A stretch of 64,000 bases of DNA. Source: Poa pratensis (taxonomy: Eukaryota > Streptophyta > Magnoliopsida > Poales > Poaceae). The stretch is from positions 82,050,516-82,114,515 of the forward strand of contig CAMZMU010000034.1 in assembly GCA_947311845.1 (NCBI GenBank). The letters are read 5' to 3'. Position 1 is the stretch's first letter. Each line of letters starts with the position of its first letter. The notes beneath the pieces are model-generated. The model searched no databases. It saw only the letters and a program-made list of their open reading frames with translations, and was not told where the DNA came from. Position numbers and translations under genes: made by a program. Positions 32,030-42,661 of this stretch are shown here, in pieces.

Positions 32030-33260
32030 GCATGTTGACCACATTTCATCATCATTATTTAAAAAAATATATGCATTCCATAACTTGGTGACATTTCAAT
32101 TCTCCCCCTCTATGCAATATTTTGGGCACGTCAACACATACAGAAGTTTAAAATAAAATTTTGTAATTTTAGTTATGTGTTATCTTAATTTTTTCATTAA
32201 TTTTTTTAGTTTGAAATGTGCAAGCATGGGAAAAAACACAGGCTCACATACAACGCTCGACTCTTAGTAAACCGGGAACATTAATGTATGAATATTTTGT
32301 GGTGCTACCTCTTTATTAATGGCTTGTAGTGTCTCATCTACTTACTCATAAGGTTTGATATCATAAGATCATATATACCTACTCATTGTGAATGAATATC
32401 CTCTCCTACTCGTGTAAATTAATACCCTACTCATTCAAAGACACGGGAAAAATACAATGCACATTGTTGTGTCATGCACACCATTTGTTGTCCTATATAA
32501 CCATGGTGAAGTACCTGCCTCCATGAGATGGGACCTTGGATATGACGAGAGCACGATACATATTTGAGCTCACCTACTTATCTTTAAAAGAGAGTGGGTC
32601 TATATAGTTCCTATCACTTGTATATAACTATGGTGACCACTAGTAGTTGGATATTTGGGTGCGAAGAGAAGAGAGAGCATGATATACACCCACAAGCAAT
32701 TAGACATTCACCTAGGACGATCTATTTCCCGTGTTTGCATGTCCAGAAAAAGAATAAGCCTTCTTCTTAGGTTACTTTGGATCAAAATGTTAGGAACAAG
32801 CGGCGTTGGGAAATAGTCTCATCGAATCTTCTAAAGGCTCTCAACTTTTTGTCATTGTATTGGAATTCGTAATCAGTTTGTGAGACGGAAACGAATTCAC
32901 TGATGTATTTTGTGCAATACCTTTTTATCATGCAACCATCCATTTACTTGAAAAGATCTATTTCTATCTCATCATCTGTGGTGGAATGACCCAAGTAACG
33001 AGACATCATTTTGAGGTCACGCTTATGTTGCTTTTGTGCTTTTCGTATCTCCGAGGAAAGCGGTGAATGATGATAAATACATATATTTTGACATATAGAA
33101 AAACCTATATTATCATTCAAAAAAGAGTCTTGACATGCGCGATCCTCTGCTTGTGGCACGCGTAGCTGCCCCCATGTAGCCCGTAGGCGTCAAATCCTTA
33201 ACTTAATTATTTTTGGACTAATTTGTATATTGCTTAAACCAGATCATGATGCTAAGGGTG
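32030..33260 (+). repeat. duplicated block, copy 1 (empty sites)
   Basis: This block aligns by eye with 33,640-37,060. Shared runs include aacattaatgtatgaa, ttttgtggtgctac, cacattgttgtgtcatgcac, gggaccttggatatgacgag, ataactatggtgaccac, the aagcaattagacattc motif and tcatcgaatcttct. It lacks the Stowaway and Helitron that interrupt copy 2. Confidence 0.88.
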
Positions 33261-33639
33261 CAATCTATAACGTGTGTTTCTTCGATTGATGTTGATGGAC
33301 TGAAGTGTCCATTCACTACGAGTTCATGCATAACCAGTGCATTTTATCATTGAAAAAACAACATGTTTCAAATTCAATCGATCATACAACGTTGTTCAGG
33401 TCTTGCCCCACTATGCCCACTATTACTTACGCTTGGTTTCTCGATCGACGACGGTGATGAATCAATCGTCAAACAAACCGAGAGAACAAGACCAGAAAAG
33501 ACCAGACAGGTTGGGTACAACAGCAGGGAGACCGATAGGCAGATCACCGTTTGGCTTCACCTAGCTAGGAATGAAAGCCGTCATCGTCGTTGGTGAAGGA
33601 GAGAGGCGCGCCACCACAGAGGGAGTATTGTATTAACTA
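33261..33639. other. spacer between duplicated blocks
   Basis: No gene. Overlapping frames at 33,337-33,596 have no recognised content. Confidence 0.35.
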
Positions 33640-34203
33640 CATAACTTGGTGGCATTTCAATTTGGCCCCTCCATACATTATTTGCACACGTCAACATGTA
33701 GAGAAGTTTACAGTAAATATAGTAATTTCAGTTATGTGTTACCTTAATTCTTTCTGTAAAGTTTTCTTGATTTGAAATGTGCATGCATACTTTAGCCACG
33801 AAAGACAGGAATGAGAAAAAAAAACACAAGCTCACATACAGTGGTTGGCTCTTAATTAACCGTCAACATTAATGTATGAAGATTTTGTGGTGCTACTTCT
33901 TTCATGATGACTTATTATGTCTCATCTTGTTACTCATATTGATTGACATCATAAGATCATATACACCTACTCGATCACCGGGAATGAATATACTCTCCTA
34001 CTCATGTAAATACACTACTCATTCGAAGAAACGAGAAAATAGAATGCACATTGTTGTGTCATGCACACTAACATGTTGTCCTATATAACTATGGTGGAGT
34101 ACCTTCCTCCATCATTTGGGACCTTGGATATGACGAGAGCATCGTACATATTTGAACTCACCTATTTCTCTTTCAAATAGAGAGTGGGTATATAAATTTT
34201 CTA

Positions 34204-34326
34204 CTACCTCCGATCCATATTAGTGGGCACAACTTTGTCTAGATACACATGTATCCAGTCTAAATACTTAACTAGATACATATGAATTTAGACAAAGCTA
34301 TGCCCACTAATATGGATCGGAGGGAG
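34204..34326. mobile_element. Stowaway MITE (123 bp)
   Basis: Terminal inverted repeats CTACCTCCGATCCATATTAG and, at the right, the reverse complement beginning CTCCCTCCGATCCATATTAG, with a TA dinucleotide on both sides. The whole element folds into a long hairpin. Copy 1 of the surrounding block has no insertion here. This is a Tc1/Mariner-type MITE family typical of Triticeae. Confidence 0.93.
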
Positions 34327-34599
34327 TATCATTTTCTCAACAATGTTTATCCTATCACTTGCATATAACTATGGTGACCACCCGTTGTTGGATATTTGGG
34401 TGGGAAGCGAGTGCACGATATACACGTACAAGCAATTAGACATTCATCTAGGAGAAAGCAATTTCCGTTTGCATGGCCGGAGACACAAGACACCTTCTTT
34501 GTAGGTTAGTTTGCATCAAAATTCTACTATATATAACAGATGGTGGGATCGCTGCCTGTTCATTCGGCCACGTCGCCACAAATTCCCAGCCGTCCGATC

Positions 34600-35230
34600 C
34601 CTGCAAATAGACGGTCCAGATGCGACCACGTCGTCCCCATTCTCGCGCGCCACTGTTCACCCTATTTTTAACCAATCGCAGGTCGCCACGTGGGCCGGTC
34701 ACCGGCCGGTCGCCCCCGGTCGCAGCCCGTCACCCGCGCGCACGACTTTTGGCGAACACATTTTGCAAGAACCCCCCCCCCCCCCCGCCAAGGACCAAAG
34801 TGCAATTTGTGGGAAACCTAGGGGCTGGCGTGCAAAAAAAACCAACGCGTCCTCTCTCTATCCCGCGACCGACGCGTCGCCGGCGGCCGCCGCCGCTACG
34901 GCCGTCCCCGGCCAGATCCACGGCCACGGGAAGATCGCCTGCTCCGCCCTCCACCTTCTCGCCGCGCGCTGCGTGCCGGCAGGCTGCAACCGCGCCGGGA
35001 TGGCCACCGGAGTGCGCGATGCCCGCCGCCGCTTCCGCGTGTCACCGCCGCCGCTCTGGCGACCCAAACGCGGCGGCGCCGCCGCCAAATGGTCGCCGGA
35101 GTCGCCCCGCGTCGATTGCCCCTACGCGCGCGACCCCTACTGCACGGATGCGCGTGGATGCGCCGGGTCGCCGCCGCCGTCGCCATGGCCGCTGTGGGCA
35201 CTGCTGACGTCAGCACGACGTCAGCAGTAC
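34600..35230. other. GC-rich Helitron cargo, no gene recognised
   Basis: Several overlapping frames on both strands (34511-35347, 34620-35207 plus; 34896-35237 minus) are open because of high GC content. Text is Pro/Ala/Arg-rich without domains. A run of 16-17 C lies near 34,771. It may be captured promoter or leader sequence. Confidence 0.35.
35200..35228. repeat. perfect inverted repeat in Helitron
   Basis: Arms actgctgacgt (35200-35210) and acgtcagcagt (35218-35228) are perfect reverse complements with a 7-bp spacer, and the left arm overlaps the 12-bp palindrome gctgacgtcagc, which contains a TGACGTCA bZIP-type site. Confidence 0.85.
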
Positions 35231-36487
35231 CCCACATGTCATTTTTTTCAAAAAAAAATTCCAGAAAATCAAACTACTGTTGTAAATACCCGAAAAATAC
35301 GAAAAAAATGTCAAAACGATCAGAGAAAAAAAACTAACTATATATGACAAAACCTAAACATATTTACAAATTTTGAATTTTTCCACATTTCGACAAAAAA
35401 AAAATGACAAATGAATTATTTCTATGAGTACCCGAAAAATATGAAAAATAGGTTAAAACGCTGAGAAAAAAATATGATATCAATTTAAAGCAAAAAAAAC
35501 AAACATGCCTTCATATTTCAGATTGTCGAACATTTGGACACAAAAAGGATACACTTCCTCCAATTTTCGTGTTACGCGGAGTTCCACCGTCTTCTAGGCA
35601 TCCAGTGTTTCGGTGACGCAAAATATTCATTTTATATAGTTTCGAAAAAAACTAAATAAATTAAACCAACAATTTTGGATATGTCTAAAAAAATATGACA
35701 AATATGTCAAAGTCGCGACATAAAAAAAAATATACGATCACAATTCAAATTCCAAATTTTCATGTGCCTTCCAAAACTGTGTATTTCCTAGACGTCAAAA
35801 AAAATTGAAATGTGTTAAAATTATTCAAGAAACTGTACGACTTCCGAATTTGAATGATTTTTGAAATGCAAGCAATATTAAAACGGAAACCTCATCCACA
35901 TTCATTAGTTTCCGAATTTGCGCAATTTCCAAATGCGGACACTTTCAAAATTAAATTTAACGGATGCACAAAATATGCATATGATTAAATTACCCGTTCG
36001 AATAATTCAAAAAGATTAGCCCACGGGCACAGTGGAGCCCGCGCTTACATTTGCCGTATTTTTATTTTCATATTTTTCTGCCACGGCAGAGGAATCTGAA
36101 GAAAATTCGGCCACGGTAAAAGGAGGTGTTACGAGTGAGGAAACAACCGCGGCAGAAGAATCCGAAGAAAATTCTGCCACGACAGACGGTAACGTGTGTA
36201 TATGAGGCTCGGTATGGTAAACTACGTAATGTAAACTAATAATTTAAAAATGTTCACACTTTTTGGTTATTTCAAAAAGAAAAAAAACAAACTATCCATA
36301 CGAATTTTAAACAATTTTAAATAATACAAACCAAAAAAAATTAGATGAACAAACAAGTCCTAAAAATTCAAACACATAACAATCAAAATAATCTTTTCTC
36401 CCCCTTTCTGTTTTCTTTTCCTAATTTCCAAAACTTTTGCAACTTTCAAAACTCATTTCAAACTCAGACCAAACCAAATTCAATTTC

Positions 36488-36665
36488 CAACCTTTTCAAA
36501 ATGATTGCAAAACTTGAAAATTTCAAATTACACGTAAACTTTCCAAAAATCAAATTACCTTACATTTATACAGCGTTCCAACCTTTTCAAAATGATTGCA
36601 AAACTTTAAAATTTCAAATTACACGTAAACTTTCGAAAATTCAAAATACCCTACATTTATACAGT
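36488..36665 (+). repeat. 89-bp tandem repeat in Helitron
   Basis: Two near-identical copies start near 36,488 and 36,577, each with ccaaccttttcaaaatgatt and ending at an ata-cagcg/cagtgg boundary. Confidence 0.85.
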
Positions 36666-37749
36666 GGAAAAGCAATCATATTTCAACATCCAAACCCAAA
36701 TTACAAATTCGAAAAAAAGTCTAATCCACGGGCGCGGCGAAGCCCGCGCATAGACCCCTAGTGTTAGGAATGAGCGGTGCTGGGAAATAGTGTCATCGAA
36801 TCTTCTAGAGGCTCTCGGCTTCATCTGCTGATATGAGAACCCATAATCAACTTGTTGGACGGGAAATGATGCAGTGTATTTTGTGCAATACCTTCTTATC
36901 ATCCAACCATCCGCCGAGTTGCTGATCTATTTGCCATCAGTGGAGTATGTTTCTTTTCTGGATTTAGTATCTCGGAGATACTATGTACTATGATATCTAC
37001 AGAGACATCAAATTATCATTCACCAATTTGTGTATCACTTAGACTAGAGTGTGGTGCTAAGAGCATCTCTAGCAGATACCGGATAAGCCCTCGGCCCGGA
37101 AAATAACTGTTTTTTTCTGGGTCCGGGGCGAAATCGCGGCCAGAATAGAAACCGTACTCGTTACTGTATCCCAAAAAAATATCCAGGGAGCAAGATAAAC
37201 ACTCGCCCGTCCCGAACCAGTTCAGTTTCGCGAGCCCATTTTCCTACGCCCCGCACTCGTGGCGCGAAAAGACCGCGGGCAGAAGTTTCACCGCGCGCTC
37301 GTTCCTCTTTCCCCTTCTCTCACCACCGCCGTGCTCCGCCGCCACGCTCCGCCACCTCTTGCCGCCCCCCGTTCCCTCCCCACCACGGAAAAGGACCGCC
37401 GCCTCCCGCCGATTCGATTCCACCTCGTTTTCGGGCCCGGGGGTGGCGTATCCTGTCCACACAGTCGCGGCGGCTGCCGCTGCCATGGATCCGGCGCCGA
37501 GCTCGGGCACACGGCCAGTTCGCTCCGGGAGGCGCTGATACGGCCCGGTCCGAGTAGCTGGCACACTCCGAACCGTCGGAGCGGCCGATTTCTTGCCGGG
37601 TGCCATTGAGGAGCTCGGGCGACGCGGATCCGGCCGTCCGTGGCGACACGGTATGATTTTTTTGTCAAATTAGTTGTTGATTTAGTTTTTGTGTGGATTT
37701 TATGTTGTTAGATTTGTAGTCTAAACCTCAAAAATTATAATTTCGGTAG

Positions 37750-38801
37750 ATGGTTTGGAGTTCATCATCTTCCTCCTCATCCGATTCGGATGATTCGGAG
37801 ATTGAGGACCTACTCTTCGATGATGACATTGAACACATGATTATGGCTCATATCGTCGACAGATTTGAGGCCGGAGCAAAGAGGAAGAGGCGGGGCTCCA
37901 CTGTCGGCCGCCATTGCATTCCACGGAACCGGGCATTGGGGAGTGCGATGCTAATACCGACCTTTCCAGCTCATCTCTTCCGTAGGCGCTATCGGATGCG
38001 TAGATCCCTCTTTGTTCGCATTGTTGAAGCTTGCGAGCAAAATTCTCGTTTCTTTGTTCAACGAAGAAATGCCGCCGGTTTGCTAGGATTTAATGCGTAC
38101 CAAAAGATTTCAGCGGCTATGAGAGTGATAGCATATGGTATTCCGGCTGATTACACCGATGAGTACCTTTGGATTGGCGAAGATACAACAATCAAGAGCG
38201 TGCGAGTTTTTGCCAAAACTGTGATCAAAGTATTTGGCAAAGAGTATCTTCGAAGTCCTAATGAAGAGGACACCAAAAACTTGATGGCCGCAAATGAAGC
38301 AAGGGGATGGCCGGGAATGCTTGGTAGTGTGGATTGCATGCATTGGAGGTGGTAGAATTGTCCGACGGCTTGGCATGGTACATACACCGGTCATCACCGT
38401 GATCCTACAATTGTGCTCGAAGCCGTTGCTTCGGAGGAATTGTGGATCCTACAATTGTGCTCGAAGCTGTTGCATGTCGAAAAGATATTGAGAGAGAATT
38501 TGGTGTGTTGCAAGCTAGGTTTGCCATTGTTCGAGGACCGGCTCGTTTTTGGGATAAAATAACCCTTAGGCAAGTCATGACATGTTGTGTAATTTTACAC
38601 AACATGATCGTTGAAGATGAGAGGGGTTTAAACTTGGAATTTTTCATTGACAATGTTGGAAGCCGAGTGAATCCACAAAGGAACCCGGACCGGATCCAAG
38701 CATTTCTTGAGACCTACCGGAACATTGAGAACAAGGGCACACACCTTCAGCTCCAAAAGGATCTTGTTGAGCACCACTGGCAACTGTATGGGAAGAAGTA
38801 G
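37750..38801 (+). pseudogene. Harbinger transposase (DDE_Tnp4), internally deleted
   Basis: An ATG at 37750 opens a Ser/Asp-rich head, then RRRYRMRRSLFVRIVEACE and QKISAAMRVIAYGIPADYTD, and the GMLGSVDCMHW motif whose Asp is the first catalytic acid. A nonsense codon (TAG) ends the frame after MHWRW at 38353-38355. Beyond it NCPTAWHGTYTGHH and DPTIVLEAVA follow in another frame. Then the sequence jumps to CRKDIEREFGVLQARFAIVR in frame with the stop at 38801. The segment normally between, which holds the second Asp and the family signature around DGIYP, is missing. A 28-bp near-perfect repeat (38401-38428 and 38445-38472) marks the deletion. Harbinger transposases act with a myb-like partner in the nucleus; this copy is dead. 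Confidence 0.92.
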
Positions 38802-39055
38802 CTTCTCATTTTATTCATTTGATTTGATATTGTTGTAATTTGAACCATTCTTTGTATCCGGACCATTTGATAACATTTGTTATAATGAATAATTAAGTTG
38901 AATTTTATTTGGACAATATTTGTATTGGTTATATTGGTTATGTTATGTTTCTATTGATTTTTGTTCAAAGTTATATTGGTTGTGTTATGTTTGTATTGAT
39001 GAATTTGATAAATCATGCTGAAAACTGTTACCCGGTACCGGTATGGCTAGCGGGA

Positions 39056-39122
39056 CAGAACAGATGCGGTAAACTCGTAACGGATAATAAATATCCGGTA
39101 CGAGTTTACCGCGTCTGTTCTG
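39056..39122. repeat. 24-bp-arm inverted repeat near Harbinger right side
   Basis: Arms 39056-39079 and 39099-39122 are reverse complements with one mismatch; the loop contains cggataataaatatccgg, itself palindromic. It is directly followed by GCCCCGCGCGGC and then the E1 LTR. Confidence 0.9.
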
Positions 39123-39133
39123 CCCCGCGCGGC

Positions 39134-40919
39134 TGATGCATGTAAAATGCATACATGAACTTTGCATTATTTCTACTTATATTCCAGTCATATTTGCATC
39201 ATATAAGGGTTATATCACTGTTTTATAATGATTTTGGGAATATTTAATATGTTTCCTATTTTTTATGGAATTAACCCTCCGCAGGCAGAAAACCCTATTT
39301 CTTTCTTTTAATGTTTCAGGGACCCAAACGACGTCCAAATGACCTGGAAATTTACGAGCATCATTTTTTGGAAGGAACAAGACCTGGGAGCGAAAGAAGC
39401 AAACAAGAGGAGGCCCGAGGGCCCAGATGAGTGGGCCCACGCGGCCCATGTACCTGGCCGCGTGGGACCCCCCACTTTGGCCCTCGAGGCTCCGTTGCCG
39501 TCGATCTTTCCTCCACCGACTCCGTTTTGACCTAAAAACGCCTATAAAAATTATCCCCGACGTTCTCTGGAAGGAGCGCCGCAGAAACACAGAAACACCG
39601 AAACAGAGACCTGGAGCTGCAGATTGGAGGGGGAAAACTCCGGCGGGGCGCTGCCGGCGTGGTCTCCATCTTCTCCAACGAATTCTCCACCGTCTCCATG
39701 ATGAAGAGGGATTAGTCCACCTCTGGACTATAGGTTTGTGGAAGTAGCTTATGTATCTCTCTCTCGAGCTTCACTAATTAGTACCATATGAGCTGCCGAA
39801 CATGATTACGGTCATCTATGTAATACCTTTGTGGTGGATCTTTTTATGAGTTAATATATGTTTGAGATTGCAATGGTTTTGTTTCAGTTATGAAAGTAGA
39901 TGCATATTATGTACCCCGTTCTTATTTACTTGTTATGATCAAGCATGTTTATGAGAGCGTGTGAGGGGAACGTGTGCATTAGTTGGAGTAACCGGGGGTG
40001 GCTAGTGCAGTGAACGTGAGAGAAAGTTCTGCGATCCACTTGGGTGTTTTACCTTACTTTGTTACCTCACCAGGGATAAAAAGAAATACCATGCTACCGG
40101 AGATGTGGGTGTGACCATTGCCACTTCCTCCATGACTAGATCTAGCATGTTCTTATTTTAACTTCATGTCATGATACTTATTGCTATACTCTGAATTATC
40201 TTAATTATCGAGATGTTATGATTTAGTTCGCATCTTGGTGGAGTATAAGAGAGACTAATAACCAAAAGGTCTCTATGTTAGGACGTGATGCCCATATAAT
40301 TATAACTTGTCATTAAACTATTGTTTGCAATCTCATATGTCAACTCTAGTGTTCCATTGTCTACCACGTTATTAAAGAGAGAGTGCATTTGTGAAACCAT
40401 GAACCCCAGTCCATTTTTAATCATAAGAAACACCTTTCCAACAACTTTTACCACTTTTCCATTTTTTGCCATTATTAAATCCGAAAATACAAAAACACTT
40501 TTACATCTTGCGTTCATTATAAAAAACACAAAACTATCATTTATCATTGCTACCACCATCCTTGCATATTTATTTACCACCATTGCATATTTATTTCTTG
40601 TTTGCATTGCATATTATCTTGATATCATTCTAACACCTTGTGCTTGACAACCACTAGGTGAGGTTGAGTACCAAAACATTTACTTTGTTTTGTAGATAAC
40701 CAAAAGAAGGATAGGAAGATAAATCTTCACTACTGATTCCCCGAGAGTTCGATATTAAACCCTCGAGTCACCCTCGTGGGGAAAACACGTCTTCCACTTG
40801 CTACACACTCTGCACTTGGAGTCTCAACCTAACCCATTTACTTTTCACGCAGGTAACCACGCGAAGGGCTAGCAACTGTTTCTGGCGCTATTGTGGGGTA
40901 ACTACGTGAAGGGCCATCA
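39134..40919 (+). repeat. E1 left LTR
   Basis: The LTR starts TGATGCATG and most likely ends CATCA at 40919, about 12 bases before the primer site, giving about 1,786 bp. A TATA-like cgcctataaaaatt motif lies near 39,539. The end point is inferred by analogy with E2. Confidence 0.7.
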
Positions 40920-40930
40920 AGACTGTTTTC

Positions 40931-40948
40931 TGGCGCCGTTGCTGGGGA
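40931..40948 (+). other. E1 primer-binding site, tRNA-Asp type
   Basis: TGGCGCCGTTGCTGGGGA complements the 3' end of plant tRNA-Asp with one mismatch. A second degenerate copy (tctggcgctattgtgggg) lies about 58 bp upstream at 40,881. Confidence 0.8.
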
Positions 40949-41178
40949 ATCATTGCTGAAAGGTTTATCCAAGGATATCTCACCAAGTCAACTTCATCAC
41001 CAACTTGTGCTAACACCTAAGCTTGGGGAGGTTGCACCTACGTGAGCATCATCTTATCCATCTTTACCTTCAAAGCAATTTATCTTGTTTTGTCATTGTC
41101 TTGCATATTTATTTTCAGTTTTGCATAAAAAATTAAAAACCCATAAAAACTAGTGTTGTTTTTAATATGTGATAAGCT

Positions 41179-42661
41179 ATGGAGAAACTTTCTGGAATGT
41201 CTATAGGTAATGATTATTTTAAAAGGTATGACACCTACTCTGAATATCAATCAACCAAAGAGGGAAATAGAGTGGGTAAATTGCTTAAAGCTCTTCACAA
41301 AATAGCTATTCAGTTTTGTGAGTTGCATGGTATAACTTGTTGCAATAGAAGAGTTGTTAAACATTCCCAATATCAATGCAAGTATAATAGTGATCCTATA
41401 ATTGCTTGTTATCGTGAAGACGAATGTTTATGCCCTGATATAGAACAAGTTGAGAAATATATTGCTTATGTTGGAGCCCATGAGATAGACTCTCTTCTTG
41501 ATAAATTTCTTGCAACTAGTCATGTAGCTCGTGAAATGAAAGGGCAAGTTTCTATTATTCTCCAAATTTGCAAAAAGAATTTAGTGATAATGTTTATGTT
41601 AAAGAAAGAATTCTTGCTGCCACGGAATGCACTAACATTTTGCAGGAAGAGGATGATGAAAACATAAGCTTGGAAGAAGAAGAATGTGAAGAGGAGATTG
41701 AAATGGATGTGCTCCAACCTAAGCTTGGGGAAGAGTTGGATCTCCCAACTTCACCATCAACAAATGATAGTAACACTCAAACTCAAAAATCTTTTGTTAT
41801 TTATGAGAATCCATGTTATGATGAGTGTGAAACTGAAAATGCTATGGTCCTATATGATGACCCATGCTATTATGATAAAACTAAAATGCTCCTCCACTTT
41901 CTATTAATGCTACTAGTGAACTTATTGATGATAATGAGGAGTATTGCTTAAATATGCTATATGATAATGCTTTAGATGATGGTCCTATGCTTATTGATAA
42001 ATCTCCATGTTTAGTTGTTACTACTTTATGTGAGGATAAAAATGATATACTTGCTGTTTGTGATGGTACTCTTACTCATGAGAGTTCTACTTTGTTCTTG
42101 AACTCTCCTACTTACACCATAATGGAGAAATTTGCTTATGTTGAGAAATACTTATGTGGTTTGCAATTATCTTTAGTTCCAAATCTTTGTTGCAACCATG
42201 ATATTAAACTTGATATTGATCTTATTAACTATTTTGAAAGAGGGAAGCATGCTAATGAATTCCATAATAAATTTAATAATCCTCTTTATGTGCCTAAATT
42301 ATCTAAATTGAATGATTCTTGTGGTTATATGGTTGAATTTATTTCTACTACTTGCAACTATTATGAAAGAGGAGGTAATAAGAACCCTCTTTATGATACT
42401 AATAATTATATGCTGCAAGTAAATATTGTTAATATGCATTGTGAAACTTCTATTTATGGTGATTCATTCATATACAAAATGCCAATGCATAGAAAGAAAG
42501 TTAGACTTCGTTGTTATTACTTTTGTGTTTTGTTTTTCTCTCAACTAGGGTTCAACTTTACTATTATTTTGATTGGTTTGAGAACACCATGGGATCCTGG
42601 TATTATGCATGGAACACTTCCTAAGGAAGAGGGACACATCAAAGTTCAAGCTCCCTCATGA
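41179..42661 (+). pseudogene. conserved ORF of unknown function in E1 (frameshifted)
   Basis: Three frames join in order. 41179-41577 or so reads MEKLSGMSIGNDYFKRYDTY, then a Cys-rich part with SDPIIACYREDECLCPDIEQ and AYVGAHEIDSL. 41568-41900 continues with a very acidic linker (EEEECEEEIEMDVLQPKLGE). 41,900-42,661 holds NMLYDNALDDGP and, later, MVEFISTTCNYYERGG and PMHRKKVRLRC. The order and motifs recur in the ORF of E2 (YDNALDDGP, YYERG, PLHRKWVRLKC). It shows none of the zinc-knuckle, protease, RT, RNase H or integrase motifs. Two frameshifts make this copy inactive. The position between primer site and the long 3' region is where gag would sit. Confidence 0.75.

Larger units (their letters stand above)
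34523..36761 (+). mobile_element. non-autonomous Helitron (2,239 bp)
   Basis: It begins TCTACTATATATAA and ends CCCCTAG, with a hairpin GCGCGG-loop-CCGCGC ending about 12 bases before the CTAG, as in plant Helitrons. It is followed by T. The junctions are set by comparison with copy 1, which reads caaaatgttagg uninterrupted. The left flanking base is T, not A, leaving one extra T relative to copy 1. No Rep/helicase is present. The interior has a GC-rich left third and an AT-rich remainder. Confidence 0.85.
33640..37060 (+). repeat. duplicated block, copy 2 (with insertions)
   Basis: This is the second copy of the 32,030-33,260 block, expanded by a Stowaway MITE (34,204-34,326) and a Helitron (34,523-36,761). 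The block resumes at 36,762 with tgttaggaatgagcgg, matching tgttaggaacaagcgg in copy 1. Confidence 0.88.
37061..39133 (+). mobile_element. PIF/Harbinger transposon, right end lost
   Basis: The left end reads GAGCATCTCTAGCAGATACC, preceded by TAA, fitting the 3-bp TWA target of this superfamily. It carries a broken DDE transposase (37,750-38,801). The right terminal repeat is not present; E1 is inserted at 39,134. No myb-like second ORF is seen in what remains. Confidence 0.8.

Noticed and set aside
34511..35347. 278-codon frame in the Helitron
   Set aside because: Composition-driven; several other frames over the same bases are also open and none shows a domain.
41520..41776. Minus-strand frames opposite the E1 ORF
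   Set aside because: Shadows of the plus-strand frame, which is supported by its counterpart in E2.
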